A stretch of DNA of 64,000 nt, from contig NZ_JBHUOZ010000001.1 in the NCBI RefSeq assembly GCF_042686025.1, positions 496,001-560,000 on the forward strand, read 5' to 3'. The position numbers were made by a program, and so were the translations under genes. Under the pieces are notes generated by a model. It saw only the letters and a program-made list of their open reading frames with translations, was not told the DNA's origin and searched no databases. The DNA comes from Terrimonas rubra. GTDB taxonomy: Bacteria; Bacteroidota; Bacteroidia; Chitinophagales; Chitinophagaceae. Positions 61,680 to 64,000 of the stretch are shown here, piece by piece (positions within the stretch are counted from its first letter, which is position 1; every line of letters starts with the position of its first letter).

Positions 61680-63137
61680 ATGGGTACTGATCGCAGAAAA
61701 TTTTTGAGAGGGTTGGCCATTGGTGGTGGTATGCTTGCTACCGGTGTTCCTGCCTTTTCCAACAGCCTTACTATTACTGAAGAAGAGTTTGAAAGAAGTG
61801 TTGAACTGCAAAAAAAGAAACAACGCTTTAATATGTGTGGTTATGCCGCACCCAAACTGAATGTGGTACGTGTAGGGATTGTGGGCCTGGGTATGCGTGG
61901 TTCCGGCGCAGTAGAACGCCTGGCTTATATTGACGGGGTAGAGATCGTTTCTCTTTGTGATAAATACCCTGACCGTGTAGCCAAAGCACAAAAAACACTG
62001 GAAAGACTGGGCCGTCCCAAAGCAAAAGAATACAGCGGCGAAGACGGATGGAAAGCATTATGCGAAAGCAACGATATTGACCTGGTATATAATGTAACAC
62101 CATGGGAGTTACACACTCCTATTTGTTTAGCGGCCATGCGTAACGATAAACATGCTGCCGTAGAAGTGAATGCCGGCCTTACTATCGATCAGTGCTGGGA
62201 ACTGGTAGAAACTTCAGAGAAAACCAGGAAACATTGTATGATGCTGGAGAACTGCTGTTACGATTTCTTTGAATTATTAACCCTTAACATGGCCCGCCAG
62301 GGAATGTTTGGCGAACTGGTACATGCCGAAGGCGCTTATATCCACGATCTGAGCAAGGACTGGTTATTTAATAAAAACGCCTATGCTGATATGTGGCGTT
62401 TAAAAGAAAACTTTAAACGTAACGGTAACCTTTACCCTACGCACGGCCTGGGACCCATTGCCCAGTGTTTAAATATTAACCGTGGCGATAAAATGGACCA
62501 CCTGGTTAGTATGAGCTCCAACGATTTTGTACTGAACAATATGGCCAGAGAAAGAGCCGCCAGTGATAGTTTCTTTGCCGAGTATACCGACAAGCCATAC
62601 CGCGGTAATATGAATACTACCATCATCCGTACCGACCTGGGTAAAACCATGATGATACAACATGATGTGTCTACCATACGTCCTTACTCCCGTTTACACC
62701 TGTTAAGCGGCACCAAAGGCGTGGCACAAAAATACCCCGGCCCGGCACGTATAGCATTTGGTCACAGCTGGCTGAAAAAAGAGGAATTTGATGAGCTGGA
62801 GAAAAAGTATACACCACCTATTGTTAAACATATCGGTGAAATAGCCAAGGAAGTAGGCGGCCATGGCGGTATGGACTTTATCATGGACTGGCGCCTGATC
62901 GACTGTTTACGCAATGGCTTACCACTTGACCAGGATGTATATGACGCGGCCAGCTGGAGCTCTATCTTTGCGTTAAGCGTTACCTCTGTAAAGAAAAGAT
63001 CCAAAACAGTGGATATTCCCGACTTTACCCGTGGTGCCTGGAAAACCAATAAGCCGGTGAACCTGACCCTGGACGGCGGTGGTACTACACAGGTACGTAA
63101 AATTCAAAAAGGTAAAAGCAACCAGTTAGGACAATAA
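61680..63137 (+). CDS. GH109-type NAD-dependent glycosidase (Gfo/Idh fold, Tat-exported)
   Basis: A 485-aa Gfo/Idh/MocA protein with a twin-arginine leader (DRRKFLRGLAIGGG, R5-R6). The NAD site is VGIVGLGMRGSGAVERL (about residues 63-79) and the GH109 hallmarks follow: NVTPWELHTPICLAAM, HAAVEVNAGLT, HAEGAYIHDLSKDWL, and NLYPTHGLGPIAQCLNINRG. GH109 enzymes remove alpha-N-acetylgalactosamine with a tightly bound NAD that oxidises C3, followed by elimination, so water is not the first attacker. Length fits. Periplasmic action is expected. It shares its principle with the redox module at the left end but is 54 kb away. Confidence 0.85.
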   Translation: MGTDRRKFLRGLAIGGGMLATGVPAFSNSLTITEEEFERSVELQKKKQRFNMCGYAAPKLNVVRVGIVGLGMRGSGAVERLAYIDGVEIVSLCDKYPDRVAKAQKTLERLGRPKAKEYSGEDGWKALCESNDIDLVYNVTPWELHTPICLAAMRNDKHAAVEVNAGLTIDQCWELVETSEKTRKHCMMLENCCYDFFELLTLNMARQGMFGELVHAEGAYIHDLSKDWLFNKNAYADMWRLKENFKRNGNLYPTHGLGPIAQCLNINRGDKMDHLVSMSSNDFVLNNMARERAASDSFFAEYTDKPYRGNMNTTIIRTDLGKTMMIQHDVSTIRPYSRLHLLSGTKGVAQKYPGPARIAFGHSWLKKEEFDELEKKYTPPIVKHIGEIAKEVGGHGGMDFIMDWRLIDCLRNGLPLDQDVYDAASWSSIFALSVTSVKKRSKTVDIPDFTRGAWKTNKPVNLTLDGGGTTQVRKIQKGKSNQLGQ

Positions 63138-63160
63138 TATTAACAGGATGAATTATTCTT

Positions 63161-63192
63161 AACGCCATAACATCAGTTATGGCGTTTTTTTT
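63161..63192 (+). terminator. Terminator after GH109-type gene
   Basis: Perfect 11-bp stem AACGCCATAAC / GTTATGGCGTT, loop tca, T run. Confidence 0.85.
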
Positions 63193-63230
63193 ATGACCAA
63201 CATCATGTCTGTATTTCGTACAGCATATTT

Positions 63231-63238
63231 TACCTTTG
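63231..63238 (+). promoter_or_regulatory. -7 promoter element TACCTTTG for pdxH
   Basis: A perfect TAnnTTTG box 15 nt before ATG 63254. It overlaps an alternative TTG start at 63236 and so rules that out. Confidence 0.55.
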
Positions 63239-63253
63239 TACAAATCATCTGTT

Positions 63254-63904
63254 ATGAACGAGTCCATTGCCAATATCCGCCTTAACTACAGCAAAAAAAC
63301 CTTACTGGAAACTGATGTAAAAAGCAATCCTATTGAACAGTTTGGTATATGGTGGAACGAAGCCATCAAGGCAGAGTTAAGTGAAGTAAATGCCATGACC
63401 CTGGCCACTGCTTCGGCCGATGGTGTACCGGCCGCCAGGATAGTGTTGCTAAAAAATGTAACCCCGGATGGATTTACCTTTTATACCAACTACAATAGTT
63501 TTAAAGGACAGCAATTAGCAGAAAACCCCAAAGCCTGCCTGGTTTTCTTCTGGAAGGAGCTGGAGCGCCAGGTGCGTATTACCGGCCTGGTAAGTAAAAC
63601 CAGCGAGGCAGACAGTAATGAATATTTCTATTCACGGCCTGTTGGCAGCCAGATCGGCGCCAATATCTCGGCCCAGAGCACCGTTATTCCCAACCGCAGG
63701 GTTTTAGAAACGGCCTACCAACAGATGGAAGAGGGTGCGAAAAACAACCCCACTATGGTAACCCGCCCGGAGCATTGGGGTGGTTATATTGTAAAGCCGG
63801 TTACCGTGGAGTTCTGGCAGGGCCGCCCTTCGCGCCTGCACGACCGCCTGCAATACAGCCTGCAAACTGATGGCAGCTGGTTGATTGAACGCCTGGCCCC
63901 TTAA
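63254..63904 (+). CDS. pdxH: Pyridoxamine/pyridoxine 5'-phosphate oxidase
   Basis: A 216-aa FMN enzyme that oxidises pyridoxine or pyridoxamine 5'-phosphate to pyridoxal 5'-phosphate. The signatures are complete: PIEQFGIWWNEAIKAELSE (N-terminal helix), RIVLLKNVTPDGFTFYTNY (FMN), FKGQQLAENPKACLVFFWKE, QVRITGLVSKT, YFYSRPVGSQIGANISAQS and the C-terminal VEFWQGRPSRLHDR. Start at 63254 is set by the promoter box upstream. Cytoplasmic, usually a homodimer, and here a single gene. Nothing unusual in length or active-site residues. Confidence 0.95.
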   Translation: MNESIANIRLNYSKKTLLETDVKSNPIEQFGIWWNEAIKAELSEVNAMTLATASADGVPAARIVLLKNVTPDGFTFYTNYNSFKGQQLAENPKACLVFFWKELERQVRITGLVSKTSEADSNEYFYSRPVGSQIGANISAQSTVIPNRRVLETAYQQMEEGAKNNPTMVTRPEHWGGYIVKPVTVEFWQGRPSRLHDRLQYSLQTDGSWLIERLAP

Positions 63905-64000
63905 TTATTTAAGCTTTAACTTATTTTGTGAGCAACGTTGAAAATGAGGAGTTCAGTTCGGTAGCACCAATTCCTTTACACTCATAATTAACCATCTTAA

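Overview
The window reads as a chromosomal segment of a Bacteroidota bacterium, most likely of the Chitinophagaceae. The support is: promoters of the Bacteroidetes type (TTG, 19-20 nt, TAnnTTTG) in front of several genes; many lipoproteins whose signal ends in a lipobox cysteine; two proteins ending in a type IX secretion (T9SS) sorting domain; and protein families common in that group (tricorn-like S41 protease, NupG-type MFS, 3-keto-disaccharide hydrolase, four-helix-bundle suffix protein, DUF6498). The genus cannot be decided from the sequence. I see no rRNA, tRNA, CRISPR array, integrase, transposase or replication origin.

Layout. 1-7.9 kb: a divergent carbohydrate module built on redox chemistry. 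It holds a GMC flavoprotein (cut by the window edge), a Tat-exported TIM-barrel isomerase and an MFS permease leftward, and a Gfo/Idh oxidoreductase, a second TIM-barrel isomerase, a lipoprotein cytochrome c and a DUF1080 3-keto-disaccharide hydrolase rightward. 8-11.6 kb: lipoproteins with their own promoters, a four-helix-bundle protein and an XRE regulator. 11.7-14.8 kb: an AT-rich island with a KAP-family P-loop NTPase facing a Shedu-type (DUF4263) nuclease, probably phage defence. 15-25.2 kb: ordinary genes (DinB, DctA-like symporter, EI24 protein, RsmI-like methylase, aldo/keto reductase, lipoproteins). 25.5-30.2 kb: one large secreted amidase-GHL10 glycosidase with a T9SS tail. 30.4-34.3 kb: a TPR/coiled-coil/transmembrane adenylate cyclase followed at 20 bp by an HD-YitT fusion. 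34.5-44 kb: a T9SS-sorted protein, two bacterial-PH-domain membrane proteins and a 1942-aa DUF4011-helicase-Vsr-DUF3320 protein, a known defence architecture. 44.2-45.6 kb: two AT-rich genes that look like immunity proteins. 45.7-51.4 kb: an anti-sigma-like/ECF sigma pair divergent from an OmpA-type and a PKD-type envelope gene. 51.6-63.9 kb: tricorn-like protease, polysaccharide deacetylase, a histidine kinase-response regulator-REC/adenylate cyclase operon, an amidohydrolase remnant, DUF418 protein, a small secreted protein, a GH109-type NAD-dependent glycosidase and PdxH.

The most unusual content lies between the genes. Three loci (about 16.8-17.3, 37.9-38.2 and 56.0-56.4 kb) carry the same composite module in the same internal order: a double hairpin with fixed 32-33 nt spacing and compensatory stem changes, then an 80-81 bp imperfect palindrome, present twice or in degraded form at some loci. 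Other gaps are made of short repeated phrases (TTTGAAC, GTTAATGGTTCATGG, GGAAAGC, CAAATTACC), a 105-bp direct repeat containing a 14-bp perfect stem, and two copies of a possible structured RNA (AGGGAT...AAGCCCGG).

Functionally the window combines glycan use by oxidised-sugar chemistry at both ends, cAMP-type signalling at two loci, envelope remodelling and at least two separate defence loci.
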